Origin: Polaromonas sp. A23 | GTDB taxonomy: Bacteria; Pseudomonadota; Gammaproteobacteria; Burkholderiales; Burkholderiaceae_C | Assembly (NCBI RefSeq): GCF_002001015.1 | Contig: NZ_MUNO01000022.1 | Coordinates: forward strand, 1 to 64,000 | Direction: 5' to 3' | Length of the DNA: 64,000 bases | Shown: piece after piece, positions 34,639 through 43,040 of the stretch | How positions within the stretch are numbered: position 1 is the stretch's first letter | Layout of the letters: each line of letters starts with the position of its first letter | Made by a program: the position numbers and the translations under genes | The notes under the pieces: model-generated | Database searches by the model: none | What the model saw: the letters and a program-made list of their open reading frames with translations, nothing else | Told to the model about the DNA's origin: nothing

Positions 34639-35394
34639 CTAGCGAAAACCATCCCAGAGCAGCTTGATGCCGGTGAAAAACATGCCGAGGTAAAGAATCC
34701 GGTAGAACAGCACCGGGTCAATGCGCCGGGCCAGCCGCACGCCTATCCATACGCCAATGGGCGCCAGCGGCAGCAACACCAGCGAGGTGGCCATGTTGCG
34801 CATGTCCAGCAGGCCCAGCCACGCGTAGGGAATCCACTTGGAAAGGTTGATCACAAAAAAGAAGAAGGCCAGCGTGGCGGTAAAAGTCACAGGTGGCAGG
34901 CGCAACGGAATCACATAGGCGCTGACTGGCGGCCCGCCGGCATGAGAAATAAAGCTCGTGAAGCCGGCAGTGACGGTCAGCAACGCGCCCAACCAGCGCG
35001 GCGGCAGTGGGCTGTCCGGCTTGGGCGGAAACACCAGGCGCTGCGCCAGGAACAGCAGGGTGAACGCGCCCACGATGCCGGCCACCACATTGGCGGGGAG
35101 CACCTTGAACAACAACATGCCGATCAGGGTGCCCACCAGGCCGCACGGCAGGAGAAACTTCGCCAGCCGCATGTCAAAGTTCTTGCGGAAGGCCGCCATG
35201 CCGAGGATGTCGATCAACAGCAAAATGGGCATGAGGATGGCCGCCGCCTGCGGCACCGTCACGGCCAACGCCATCAGAGGCACCGCCAGCGAGCCAAAAC
35301 CGGCGCCGAAACCGCTTTTACTGACACCCAACAGAATGACTGCCGGAACCGCAACAGCGTAGAAGAAGGGGTCGGTGATGAGTGGAAAAGCCAC
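34639..35394 (-). CDS. TauE/SafE family sulfite/anion exporter
   Basis: 251 residues with about eight helices, including the family-typical Gly-rich start (VAVPAVILLGVSKSGFGAGF) and ISHAGGPPVSAYV in the middle. TauE/SafE members export sulfite, sulfoacetate or related anions, although many are uncharacterised. It lies alone between the cyclase-FHA gene and the pca genes. It could back up sulfite removal for the sulfolactate locus about 22 kb away, but there is no direct evidence for that. Confidence 0.9.
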   Translation of the reverse strand: MAFPLITDPFFYAVAVPAVILLGVSKSGFGAGFGSLAVPLMALAVTVPQAAAILMPILLLIDILGMAAFRKNFDMRLAKFLLPCGLVGTLIGMLLFKVLPANVVAGIVGAFTLLFLAQRLVFPPKPDSPLPPRWLGALLTVTAGFTSFISHAGGPPVSAYVIPLRLPPVTFTATLAFFFFVINLSKWIPYAWLGLLDMRNMATSLVLLPLAPIGVWIGVRLARRIDPVLFYRILYLGMFFTGIKLLWDGFR

Positions 35395-35529
35395 AGGAGG
35401 GTCAGAAAAAGGTCGTTCGCCGGGAAGGCCGCTGGTTCAAGACGCCAAACGACAAAGGAAGCTGCCGATTATCGGGCCCGGGCACTTCAGCAGTCGCCGC
35501 AGGCACCGCGGGCACCGCGGGCCAATATT

Positions 35530-35600
35530 CAGGTATCAAATCGGCCTTCAGCCCTTTAACGGCGGGCGCAAGCAGCTATATTTTTCATTGCGATCAGGCG
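35530..35600 (-). repeat. family A repeat, copy 8
   Basis: On the minus strand: GCAATGAAAAATATAGCTGC, then TTGCGCCCGCCGTTAAAGGG and CTGAAGGCCGA. It lies between pcaF and the TauE gene. A similar GGCACCGCGGGCACCGCGGG direct repeat precedes it at about 35503-35522. Confidence 0.8.
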
Positions 35601-35625
35601 ATATGCTCCGCGAAGCTCCTCTGCT

Positions 35626-36828
35626 TCAGACCCGCTCCAGCACCACGGCGATGCCCTGGCCCACACCAATACACATGGTGCACAGGGCGTAGCGGCCGCC
35701 GGTGCGGTGCAGCTGGTTCACTGCTGTGGTGATAAGCCGCGCACCTGACGCGCCCAGCGGATGGCCCAACGCAATCGCGCCGCCATTCGGGTTGACGCGA
35801 ACATCGTCGTCTCGCAGGCCCAACAACCGCAGCACCGCCAGACCCTGGGCGGCGAAGGCTTCGTTGAGTTCAATCACGTCCATTTGCGCCAGGCTCAGGC
35901 CGGTCAGCGCCAGCACTTTTTCGGTGGCGGGTGCGGGGCCAATGCCCATGATGCGCGGCGGCACACCGGCCGTCGCCATGCCCACGATGCGCGCGCGCGG
36001 CGTGAGGCCGTTCTGCTTTGCCGCCTCTTCGTTAGCAATCAGCAGCGCACAAGCACCATCATTCACACCCGAGGCATTGCCAGCGGTGACGCTGCCATCC
36101 GGCCGCACGGCACCCTTGAGTTTGGCCAGCGCTTCTATCGAAGTTTCGCGCGGGTGCTCGTCCTTGCCCACAACGACGGGATCGCCCTTTTTCTGGGTAA
36201 TGGTGACGGGTGTGATCTCGGCATCAAAGAAGCCGGACTTCTGCGCGGCCACCGCCTTCAACTGGGAAGCCAGGGCCATCTTGTCCTGGTCTTCGCGGCT
36301 GATTTTGTACTCGGCCGCCACGTTCTCTGCCGTTTCCGGCATGGCATCGGTGCCGTATTTTTCTTTCATGAGCTTGTTGACGAAGCGCCAGCCAATGGTG
36401 GTGTCGTACATCTGCGCGGTGCGGCTGAAAGCACTTTCGGCCTTGCCCATCACAAACGGTGCGCGACTCATGCTTTCCACACCGCCGGCAATCATCATGC
36501 GGGCTTCGCCAGCCTTGATGGCGCGGGCTGCCGTGCCGACAGCATCCATGCCCGAGCCGCACAGGCGGTTGATCGTTGTGCCGGGCAATTCGAGCGGCAG
36601 ACCCGCCAGCAGCGTGGCCATGTGGGCAACGTTGCGGTTGTCTTCACCGGCCTGGTTGACGCAGCCGTATATCACGTCGGTCACAGCGAGCCAGTCCACA
36701 TTGGGGTTTCGCGCCATCAGCGCCTTCAGCGGCACGGCAGCCAGATCGTCGGTGCGGACGCTGCTCAGTGCGCCGCCGTAGCGGCCGAAAGGGGTACGGA
36801 TGGCGTCGCAGATAAATGCCTGGTTCAT
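35626..36828 (-). CDS. pcaF: 3-oxoadipyl-CoA thiolase
   Basis: 400 residues, thiolase family. Catalytic residues are visible: Cys in NRLCGSGMDAVGTA (about residue 90), His in GGAIALGHPLGASGARL and Cys in ALCTMCIGVGQG near the end. The length and the segment LSSVRTDDLAAVPLKALM with TDVIYGCVNQAGEDNRNVA are typical of PcaF/PaaJ, which cleave 3-oxoadipyl-CoA to succinyl-CoA and acetyl-CoA. It follows pcaJ by 43 bp in a pcaI-pcaJ-pcaF operon, which favours the oxoadipyl over the acetoacetyl assignment. Confidence 0.93.
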   Translation of the reverse strand: MNQAFICDAIRTPFGRYGGALSSVRTDDLAAVPLKALMARNPNVDWLAVTDVIYGCVNQAGEDNRNVAHMATLLAGLPLELPGTTINRLCGSGMDAVGTAARAIKAGEARMMIAGGVESMSRAPFVMGKAESAFSRTAQMYDTTIGWRFVNKLMKEKYGTDAMPETAENVAAEYKISREDQDKMALASQLKAVAAQKSGFFDAEITPVTITQKKGDPVVVGKDEHPRETSIEALAKLKGAVRPDGSVTAGNASGVNDGACALLIANEEAAKQNGLTPRARIVGMATAGVPPRIMGIGPAPATEKVLALTGLSLAQMDVIELNEAFAAQGLAVLRLLGLRDDDVRVNPNGGAIALGHPLGASGARLITTAVNQLHRTGGRYALCTMCIGVGQGIAVVLERV

Positions 36829-36871
36829 GTGTGTCCTTTAGTGAAAGTTTCCCTCTCCCTCTGGGAGATGG

Positions 36872-37519
36872 TTAGGGAGCAATACCAATAGGCAGACCAA
36901 CCAGCTTTTCCAGCTCGTCGTGCGCCAGCCCATCGACTTTATCAATCAGCCTGAGGCCATGCAGCGTGCATTCCAGCGTGGCCAGATCGGAATAGATGCG
37001 TTTCACACAGCCGATACCGGTCAGCGGGTAGCTGCAGGTCTTGACGACCTTGCTCTCGCCCTTTTTGGTCAGCAGGTCCATCATGACCCAGGTTTGTTTG
37101 GCACCAATGGCCAGGTCCATGGCGCCGCCGACTGCGGGAATGGCACCAGGCTCGCCGGTGCTCCAGTTCGCGAGATCGCCCGTGCTTGAGACCTGGAAGG
37201 CACCGAGCACGCAGATGTCCAGGTGCCCGCCGCGCATCATCCCGAAGCTGTCGGCGTGGTGGAAAAACGCGCCTCCCTTGAGCAGGGTCACCGGCTGCTT
37301 GCCTGCGTTGATCAGGTCGTAGTCCTCGTCGCCTTCGCCGGGCGCGGGTCCCATGCCCAGGATGCCGTTTTCGCTTTGCAGGATGACCTCGATACCCTCG
37401 GGCAAATGATTGGCAACCTGGGTCGGCATGCCTATGCCCAGGTTCACATACGCGCCGTCGTGGATATCACGTGCCACGCGAGCGGCCAGCTGGTCTTTGG
37501 TCCGTTTCTGGTAACTCAT
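36872..37519 (-). CDS. pcaJ: 3-oxoadipate CoA-transferase subunit B
   Basis: 215 residues, family I CoA-transferase beta subunit. The active-site glutamate is in ILQSENGILGMGP (about residue 50), and the GGHLDICVLGAFQVS stretch is typical. Together with PcaI it transfers CoA from succinyl-CoA to 3-oxoadipate. Its start lies 1 bp after the pcaI stop. Confidence 0.94.
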   Translation of the reverse strand: MSYQKRTKDQLAARVARDIHDGAYVNLGIGMPTQVANHLPEGIEVILQSENGILGMGPAPGEGDEDYDLINAGKQPVTLLKGGAFFHHADSFGMMRGGHLDICVLGAFQVSSTGDLANWSTGEPGAIPAVGGAMDLAIGAKQTWVMMDLLTKKGESKVVKTCSYPLTGIGCVKRIYSDLATLECTLHGLRLIDKVDGLAHDELEKLVGLPIGIAP

Positions 37520-37520
37520 G

Positions 37521-38222
37521 TCAGGCCGCCTGTTTGAAACCGCCGGCCTGCGTCGCCACGCGGCCGATCTTCACAATTTTGTGGACATAGATGCCGGGCG
37601 TCACGATGTGCTCTGGATCCATGTCACCGAGCTCTGCGATCTCATGCACAGTGGCCACGGTGAGTTTGGCAGCGGTGGCCATGACGGGGCCGAAATTGCG
37701 CGCGGCCTTGCGGTAAACCAGGTTGCCCCAGCGGTCACCGCGCTCGGCCTTGATCAGCGCCACGTCGCCGTGAATCGGCATCTCCAGCACATAGCCATTG
37801 CCGTTGATTTCGCGGGTTTCCTTGCCTTTGGCCATTTCGGTGCCATAACCGGTCGGCGAGAAAAAAGCGCCTATGCCGGCCCCAGCCGCACGAATGCGCT
37901 CGGCCAGGTTGCCTTGCGGCACCAGCTCCAGCTCCAGCTTGCCGGCACGGTAGAGCCCGTCGAACACATAGCTGTCTGCCTGGCGCGGGAAGCTGCAGAT
38001 GATTTTGCGCACGCGGCCGGTTTTCAGCAGCGCCGCCAGCCCCGTGTCGGCATTGCCGGCGTTGTTGTTGACGACGGTCAGGTCTTTCGCACCCTGCGCC
38101 ATCAGGCCGTCAATCAACTCGTTCGGAATGCCAGCCGTGCCAAAGCCGCCAATCAGCACGGTGGAGCCGTCTTTCACGCCGGCCAGGGCGTCAGCCACCG
38201 AACGGACTATCTTGTTGATCAC
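37521..38222 (-). CDS. pcaI: 3-oxoadipate CoA-transferase subunit A
   Basis: 233 residues from a GTG at 38222, chosen because GGAGA lies 8-9 nt upstream and the product then starts VINKIVRSVADAL, as in other PcaI proteins. The longer open frame to 38348 runs through the operator region. The CoA-binding motif GGFGTAGIPNELIDGL is at about residues 24-39. The operon is read away from the IclR gene, so the region 38223-38326 holds the control elements for both. Confidence 0.94.
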   Translation of the reverse strand: MINKIVRSVADALAGVKDGSTVLIGGFGTAGIPNELIDGLMAQGAKDLTVVNNNAGNADTGLAALLKTGRVRKIICSFPRQADSYVFDGLYRAGKLELELVPQGNLAERIRAAGAGIGAFFSPTGYGTEMAKGKETREINGNGYVLEMPIHGDVALIKAERGDRWGNLVYRKAARNFGPVMATAAKLTVATVHEIAELGDMDPEHIVTPGIYVHKIVKIGRVATQAGGFKQAA

Positions 38223-38271
38223 AAAGTTGTCTCCATCGCCCAATTTCGTTGTTGCTTTTTCGATGTTTATC

Positions 38272-38300
38272 TGTTCGTATATAGAACAAATGTTCGTATA
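38272..38300. promoter_or_regulatory. PcaU/PcaR-type IclR operator
   Basis: TGTTCGTATA at 38272-38281, an inverted TATAGAACA ending at 38288, and a second TGTTCGTATA at 38291-38300. This gives a palindrome plus a direct repeat 19 bp apart. Acinetobacter PcaU is known to bind three 10 bp repeats in this arrangement. It lies 50 bp from pcaI and 27 bp from the regulator start. Confidence 0.85.
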
Positions 38301-38326
38301 ATGAATTTTAGGAGATTTCATCACCC

Positions 38327-39139
38327 ATGGCAATTGCAGCTTCGCCAACCGGCCAGCACGACCGCCCTGTTCCGGGCGACAGTTATGTCCAGTCGTTTGC
38401 GCGCGGGCTGGAGGTAATCCGGTCCTTCAGCGCGCAGGCGCCCCTGCAAACACTGAGTGAAGTGGCAGAACGCAGCGGCCTGACACGTGCCGGTGCGCGG
38501 CGCATTTTGCTGACCCTGCAAACGCTGGGCTACGTCAGCAGTGACGGCAAACACTTTTCACTGACGCCACGCATTCTGGATTTGGGCTTCGCCTACCTGT
38601 CGTCCATGCCCATCTGGAACCTGGCCGAACCCGTGATGGAAGAACTGGCCAGGCAAGTCATGGAATCCTGCTCAGCCGCCGTGCTGGAAGGCACCGATAT
38701 CGTTTACGTGCTGCGGGTGTCCACCCGAAAGATCATGAGCATCACGCTGGGTGCCGGTTCACGACTGCCGGCTTACTGCACATCAATGGGCCGGGTATTG
38801 CTGGCCGGTCTGCCGGAAGAAGAAGCCCTCGCCTGCCTGGAGGCCTCCAGCCTGGTGCCCCTGACCCGCCACACCGTGACCGACCTGGACGCGCTGCGCC
38901 AGAAGATTGCACAGGCACGCCGCCAAGGCTGGTGCCTTGTCAATCAGGAGCTCGAAGAAGGGCTGGTGTCCATGGCCGCGCCCATTCAGGACCGGCTGGG
39001 CCGCACGGTGGCAGCGCTTAATATCAGTGGACAGATCAATCGCACCAGTGCGAAGGCGATGCAGGAAAACATGCTGCCTGCCCTGCTCTCTGCTGCGCAG
39101 GCCATCTCGCGCCTGCTGGCTGCACAGAGCAAGGGATGA
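38327..39139 (+). CDS. IclR family regulator of beta-ketoadipate genes (PcaR/PcaU-like)
   Basis: 270 residues. A winged helix (FARGLEVIRSFSAQAPLQTL ... RSGLTRAGARRILLTLQTLG, about residues 22-70) is followed by an IclR effector domain with the conserved TSMGRVLLAGLPEEE and QELEEGLVSMAAPIQD segments. Divergence from pcaIJF and the three-part operator between them support control of 3-oxoadipate catabolism, probably with a pathway intermediate as the effector. AGGAG lies about 12 nt before the ATG. Confidence 0.92.
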   Translation: MAIAASPTGQHDRPVPGDSYVQSFARGLEVIRSFSAQAPLQTLSEVAERSGLTRAGARRILLTLQTLGYVSSDGKHFSLTPRILDLGFAYLSSMPIWNLAEPVMEELARQVMESCSAAVLEGTDIVYVLRVSTRKIMSITLGAGSRLPAYCTSMGRVLLAGLPEEEALACLEASSLVPLTRHTVTDLDALRQKIAQARRQGWCLVNQELEEGLVSMAAPIQDRLGRTVAALNISGQINRTSAKAMQENMLPALLSAAQAISRLLAAQSKG

Positions 39140-39160
39140 GCGACAGTGGAGCGTTCTCTT

Positions 39161-39340
39161 TCAAGCAGGGGCCGCGGGTCCGGCTTTGCCGGCCCGCAGG
39201 CGCAGCGGCCCCCGAGGGGCTGGTGCCTGCGGCTCCGAACCTGCTTGCGCAGGTTTGGACAGGCATCAGAAGCGAAGCCTCTGGCGAGCGGCGGCCTGCA
39301 AGGCCTCGGGAGCTACACGCAGTGAGCGACCGTGGGGGCT
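39161..39340 (-). repeat. family B repeat interrupted by an insertion
   Basis: The two ends match family B (TTCAAGCAGGGGCCGCGGGT... and ...ACACGCAGTGAGCGACCGTG), but the middle carries about 85 extra bases with TGCTTGCGCAGGTTTGGACA. The left end overlaps the stop codon of the DUF3185 gene, which is transcribed toward it, and the unit fills the spacer after the IclR gene. Confidence 0.75.
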
Positions 39341-39560
39341 ACGATTTCCTCGAGCCCATGATCAGCACGACTGCGCCGAGCACAATCGCGCCGATGCTCA
39401 GCCACTGGGGAATATTGACCGACTCTTTTTCCTGGACGGACAGCTGGATGGGGCCGATGTTGGCCTTGGTCGTGTCTTTGGTGAAGCTGAAACCGCCGGT
39501 GAAAAAACCGGCCAGCCCAAGCACGATCAGCACGATGCCGGTGATCCTGATTGCGTTCAT
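39339..39560 (-). CDS. DUF3185 family small membrane protein
   Basis: 73 residues with two helices (ITGIVLIVLGLAGFFTGGFS and WLSIGAIVLGAVVLIMG) around a polar loop containing DTTKANIGPIQLSVQEKESV. The family is small, found in proteobacteria, and of unknown function. GAGAG precedes the ATG. Monocistronic. Confidence 0.85.
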   Translation of the reverse strand: MNAIRITGIVLIVLGLAGFFTGGFSFTKDTTKANIGPIQLSVQEKESVNIPQWLSIGAIVLGAVVLIMGSRKS

Positions 39561-39740
39561 GAAACTCTCCTCGCCGGATGGTTGGAAAACCGGCGCGCGC
39601 TTGCCGGAATCGCGCTGCCATCGCCGTAATTTAAGCGAAGTGGTCGCCGGAAGGCGTAGGACATTGCCGTCTCAAGCTCCTTTGCCCCCCTGAAACATCA
39701 CAGCGTCAGCGGAAATCGACCCCCATGCTACGCTTGCGGC

Positions 39741-40175
39741 ATGTTTACGCCCTCGCAAGCCGATGTCCGCCGGTTTTTCTGCTCTGTTTACGCCAAAGCC
39801 CGCTCAGGACAAGCGCTAGAAGCTATTGAAATCATAGCAAGCCAGTGGATGGAAGAGCACCCCGAGTACCACGGCGATTTTGCCGATGCCGAGGCTGCCC
39901 TGGACAAAATGTACGACGTCGAAGACGGCAAGACCAACCCCTTCCTGCATCTGTCCATGCACCTGTCAATCAGTGAGCAATGCTCCATCGACCAGCCGCG
40001 CGGCATCCGCCAGGCGGTTGAGCTGCTCACCGCGCGGCGCAACTCGCTGCATCACGCACACCATGAAGCCATGGACTGCCTGGGCCAGATGGTCTGGGAA
40101 AGCCAGCGCGCGGGAAGGCCGCCCGACGGAGCAGCCTACATCGCCTGCGTGCAGCGCCACGCCACTAAGGATTAG
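39741..40175 (+). CDS. DUF1841 family protein
   Basis: 144 residues. The family core is recognisable in FTPSQADVRRFFCSVYAK near the start, EEHPEYHGDF, NPFLHLSMHLSISEQ and HHAHHEAMDCLGQMVWESQR near the end; His-rich composition is typical. Function is unknown. Oddity: residues 16-34 (AKARSGQALEAIEIIASQW region) are encoded by a family A repeat in reverse orientation, in frame. Confidence 0.9.
   Translation: MFTPSQADVRRFFCSVYAKARSGQALEAIEIIASQWMEEHPEYHGDFADAEAALDKMYDVEDGKTNPFLHLSMHLSISEQCSIDQPRGIRQAVELLTARRNSLHHAHHEAMDCLGQMVWESQRAGRPPDGAAYIACVQRHATKD
39785..39843 (-). repeat. family A repeat, copy 9 (inside DUF1841 gene)
   Basis: On the minus strand: GGCTTGCTATGATTTCAATA, then GCTTCTAGCGCTTGTCCTGA and GCGGGCTTTGGCG, matching both halves of the consensus. 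The gene reads the other strand through it with no stop. Confidence 0.75.
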
Positions 40176-40267
40176 CCCCCACGGTTGCTCACTGCGTGTA
40201 GCGGCCTGCCCCCCGAGGGGGCCGCTGCGCCTGCGGGCCGGCTAAGCCGGACCCGCGGCCCCTGCTT
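40174..40267 (+). repeat. family B repeat
   Basis: GCCCCCACGGTTGCTCACTG ... CCCGAGGGGGCCGCTGCGCC ... ACCCGCGGCCCCTGCTTG. It begins with the stop codon region of the DUF1841 gene and occupies the spacer up to the terminator at 40314. Confidence 0.85.
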
Positions 40268-40313
40268 GAAAAGAGAAGGAGCCCCCATGGTTGCGCGTCG
40301 GGTAATTGGCCAC

Positions 40314-40343
40314 AAAAAAAAGCCGCTTGATCAGCGGCTTTTT
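40314..40343 (-). terminator. terminator of the 556-aa secreted protein gene
   Basis: Stem AAGCCGCTGATC / (TGATCA)GCGGCTT flanked by A and T runs, directly after the stop codon at 40347 in the minus direction. A near-identical hairpin ends the protease gene at 48143-48171, so both ends of the sigma-factor locus carry the same terminator. Confidence 0.88.
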
Positions 40344-40346
40344 GCT

Positions 40347-42017
40347 TCAGTGCGCCCTCAAGGGCTGCGCCCGTGGCATAGACGATACGGGCGCACGCTG
40401 CGCTCCGCTGTTCTGCGGCGTTGGCCTGGAATGGGTGGGCGCGCTGCGTACCGGCTGTTGCTTGAAAACGCCGGGGGTTTGCAGAATCGGTAGTGGCAGG
40501 TTCTTGCTGGAATCATTTCTCGGCGCGGGGCTCAAGGGCTTATCCCCATGCGGGATGCCCGGATTCAGAACGGGCTCTTTGCAGGTAATGGTGTAAAACT
40601 TCTGCGCTGCCTGGGCGACGACTTTGCCTTCCAGGTTGGTGAGGTTGAAGCCGATGCGTATCTTTTGCGTCTTCATGGGCGGTTTGCCTCCCATGGGCGG
40701 TGCCGCCAAGGTGCCGGCGAATCCGCCTCCAGTCGGCTTCCAGTCCAGCTCGCGCTTGCCGAATACATGCTTGACCTGATTGGCTGGCACTTCAATATCC
40801 TGCAAGGGCGTCAGAAAATGGTCGCCAAGAAACAGCCCCTTGCCATGAAACGCGCTGCCCGCCGTGATCGCAGTGTGCAGCAGCACCGCGCTTGGGCAGA
40901 TTTGCCCATCGACCATGACGGTGGTGGCGGGTTCGATATTCATGCTGACCTTGGGCACCGTGGCGGCCTGCAAGCCCTGTGGAGCAGGGTTGTTGCACTC
41001 CATGTCATAGGTATTCCAGGCTGATTCGAACTTGGGCGACACACCGACGATGCGAATGCTGCCTGCTTCACCGCCATTCGGGTTGTTCGGCACATCGTAT
41101 TTATAAGAAAAGAAGGCGATTTTCGAGTGGCTGGTGGTCACTGTTTTGATGTCACTTTTTCTCCCGTTCGTATGTTCGTAGCGGAATTTCACCTGTGCGT
41201 TGGTGACATTGGTTTCAATCACACCAGACAGATTCACCTTGCAGGCACCATTGGCCGTCGCCGTTTCAATAATGGTGAGCGACGATTGCGTGACACCGAT
41301 CCCCGCTTGCAAGTCGCTGGTGCCTTGGGGCACCAGCGCACCCGCCCACTGCATGCAGACGATTTTGGCATTCGCCACCGAAGTCGGTGACGCCTCCTGA
41401 GGTTGCTGCCCCGTGTTGGCATCGGCAATATTGACATAGGTGAGTTGGTATCGGTGGCTGGTTTTCACGTCCAGCGTGTACGGGTTGCTGAAAATCAGGG
41501 TATTGCTTTTCCCCTCATTACGCAGGGTGCCGGCATGGGCATTGCAAACGTCAACAGCAAAGCTTTCAACGTAACGCTGGCTGGCATTCATGGTAACGAA
41601 CTTGTCAACACTGGAGGGACGGTCACCCACCCCATAGCTCTTGCTCACGACGCCCCAATCCGGCTCGGGTGGACGACTGGTGCCAAAGCTCCAGCCCCAG
41701 GCTTTGCCATAGGCGCTCATGCGCGGCGCCACATTCCAGTTTTTAAGGCGATCCCGGCCGGCCGATATCGACAAATGCGCCTTGAACTGGAGGGGCTGGT
41801 TCCCGTGTTTCGCGGAGGACAACCGGGTGTAATGCGCGCCATTGGATTCAACGTAAATCGTCGGCGCAGCCGAGTAGTCGACCACCACATCCACATCCTT
41901 GGCCTGAGCCGGCGCACAAACCGCGAATAGGGCTGCCGCGGTCAGCAACAACATAAGTGCAGAGTGCCAGGCAGGTGCGGTACGAATTCCGGCTTGGCTC
42001 GTGATGAGGGTACGCAT
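40347..42017 (-). CDS. large secreted protein of unknown function, ECF regulon member
   Basis: 556 residues with a signal peptide (hydrophobic LMLLLTAAALFAVCAPAQA, cleavage at about residue 39). The mature part looks beta-rich, with about seven Cys residues including VCNAHAG, IVCMQWAG, DMECNNPAPQG, GQICPSAVLL and YTITCKEP. The last 70 residues are Pro/Ser/Arg-rich and probably disordered. I recognise no domain. It is preceded, 88 bp upstream, by the ECF promoter at 42106-42136 and followed by its own terminator. Confidence 0.82.
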   Translation of the reverse strand: MRTLITSQAGIRTAPAWHSALMLLLTAAALFAVCAPAQAKDVDVVVDYSAAPTIYVESNGAHYTRLSSAKHGNQPLQFKAHLSISAGRDRLKNWNVAPRMSAYGKAWGWSFGTSRPPEPDWGVVSKSYGVGDRPSSVDKFVTMNASQRYVESFAVDVCNAHAGTLRNEGKSNTLIFSNPYTLDVKTSHRYQLTYVNIADANTGQQPQEASPTSVANAKIVCMQWAGALVPQGTSDLQAGIGVTQSSLTIIETATANGACKVNLSGVIETNVTNAQVKFRYEHTNGRKSDIKTVTTSHSKIAFFSYKYDVPNNPNGGEAGSIRIVGVSPKFESAWNTYDMECNNPAPQGLQAATVPKVSMNIEPATTVMVDGQICPSAVLLHTAITAGSAFHGKGLFLGDHFLTPLQDIEVPANQVKHVFGKRELDWKPTGGGFAGTLAAPPMGGKPPMKTQKIRIGFNLTNLEGKVVAQAAQKFYTITCKEPVLNPGIPHGDKPLSPAPRNDSSKNLPLPILQTPGVFKQQPVRSAPTHSRPTPQNSGAQRAPVSSMPRAQPLRAH

Positions 42018-42105
42018 GATGAACTCCTTAAAGTCTTCGCTCGAATCCTTCGCACCAGCGCGAAGTGGCTTGTTTCGAAAGCAGGCTTGACTGCCTTCTG
42101 AAACA

Positions 42106-42136
42106 TGAGTCGGGATGTGTACCGAAAGGGTTCAAA
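42106..42136 (-). promoter_or_regulatory. ECF promoter 1 (for the 556-aa protein)
   Basis: TTTGAACC, 16 bp, CGACTCA on the minus strand. It is divergent from ECF promoter 2; the two are 82 bp apart. Confidence 0.85.
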
Positions 42137-42218
42137 ATTTCTACCGAGAGGGATGACTTCTACGGGGTAACGGCTCAGGGCAAGGGTCGTGAGGGGGAGA
42201 AAAGAGTGGTTCAGATTT

Positions 42219-42249
42219 TTTGAACCGGTGGCGCATTGGGAGCGACTGA
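42219..42249 (+). promoter_or_regulatory. ECF promoter 2 (for the 126-aa protein)
   Basis: TTTGAACC, 16 bp, CGACTGA (one mismatch in the -10 block). It ends 38 bp before the start codon at 42288. Confidence 0.82.
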
Positions 42250-42287
42250 ATACATGCGACATGTGTCGTTTCTTTCGGAGGTTCATC

Positions 42288-42668
42288 ATGCAAACCCGAT
42301 TTTTCCGTTCTGCCTTGTTGGTCGTTACCGCACTGGGGCTGAGTGCCATTCAACCCATGGCAAGTGCCAATCCGGCGAAGCGCGCAGCGCCCGGGACACC
42401 GCCCCCACCGCCCATAGCGACCAATAAATTAGGCAACGCCAGCTTGGCGCAATGTGCGCCTGGCTTCACCAAGACGTTGGAGAACAAAGGCAGCACCGGG
42501 TATGTAACCAAATTCGTTTGCACCACGCCGGTCATCAGATGTCCGAAAAATCCGAACTACACCCAAGCAGCGGCCGAGGGGAAGGTGAACTCCAATTCAA
42601 TTCCTAGCCCGGAACAGGGTGCGTTAACGCTGCTCTATACCTGCACTTATTGGACACCGGAACAATGA
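42288..42668 (+). CDS. small secreted Cys-containing protein, ECF regulon member
   Basis: 126 residues from the ATG at 42288, with CGGAGG 7-8 nt upstream. The signal peptide runs to about SANPAKRA. A Pro-rich linker (APGTPPPPP) leads to a small globular part with four Cys residues (LAQCAPGF, KFVCTTP, IRCPKN, LYTCTYW), possibly two disulfides. No family recognised. The next ECF promoter begins only 4 bp after its stop codon. Confidence 0.8.
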   Translation: MQTRFFRSALLVVTALGLSAIQPMASANPAKRAAPGTPPPPPIATNKLGNASLAQCAPGFTKTLENKGSTGYVTKFVCTTPVIRCPKNPNYTQAAAEGKVNSNSIPSPEQGALTLLYTCTYWTPEQ

Positions 42669-42671
42669 TTT

Positions 42672-42702
42672 TTTGAACCCCACGCCGAAAAGTTCCGACT
42701 CA
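42672..42702 (+). promoter_or_regulatory. ECF promoter 3 (for the 87-aa protein)
   Basis: TTTGAACC, 16 bp, CGACTCA. It ends 74 bp before the start codon at 42777. Confidence 0.87.
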
Positions 42703-42776
42703 CCCACATCGGGCAGGTCGCCAGATATTCCCCTCAACCGGGTTGGTTGAAAGCTTCTTTAAAAAGGAAATCCATC

Positions 42777-43040
42777 ATGAAAAAGCAATCTACAGCTCTA
42801 TTCGCCAGCCTGGTGCTAGCCTTTGCCGGCGCTGCCGCTTCAGCCTCCAGTTACGCGATGGGCGAGACATCGCACGCCATCGAGACACCACCGAGGTCTG
42901 ACATGCCACAGAAATCATCAGCATCGAGATCAGCACCACCGCGCGAAATATCTGACTGCAATAACAACGGCGTTGATGACCTGGACGAGTTCTTTCCGCC
43001 AGACTGCTACGGAACGCTCACAAGCGGCGGTGGCAAATAA
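42777..43040 (+). CDS. small secreted protein with EF-hand-like calcium loop, ECF regulon member
   Basis: 87 residues from the ATG at 42777 (AAAAAGGAAA upstream). After the signal peptide (cleaved near ASASSYA) comes a Ser/Pro-rich stretch, then DCNNNGVDDLDE, which has D/N at loop positions 1, 3, 5 and 9 and E at 12, as in EF-hand, dockerin and excalibur calcium loops. Two Cys residues flank the loop and may form a disulfide. Function unknown; calcium binding is an inference. Confidence 0.78.
   Translation: MKKQSTALFASLVLAFAGAAASASSYAMGETSHAIETPPRSDMPQKSSASRSAPPREISDCNNNGVDDLDEFFPPDCYGTLTSGGGK

Noticed and set aside
34582..35559. 325-codon frame antisense to the TauE gene
   Set aside because: Gln/His/Arg-rich composition typical of an antisense shadow; it has no family and covers a repeat at its end.
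36845..36880. Short CCCTCTCCCT...GGGAGATGGTTAGGGAG palindrome between pcaF and pcaJ, similar to bases 1-45
   Set aside because: Possibly a further small repeat family, but two loosely similar sites are too few to call it.
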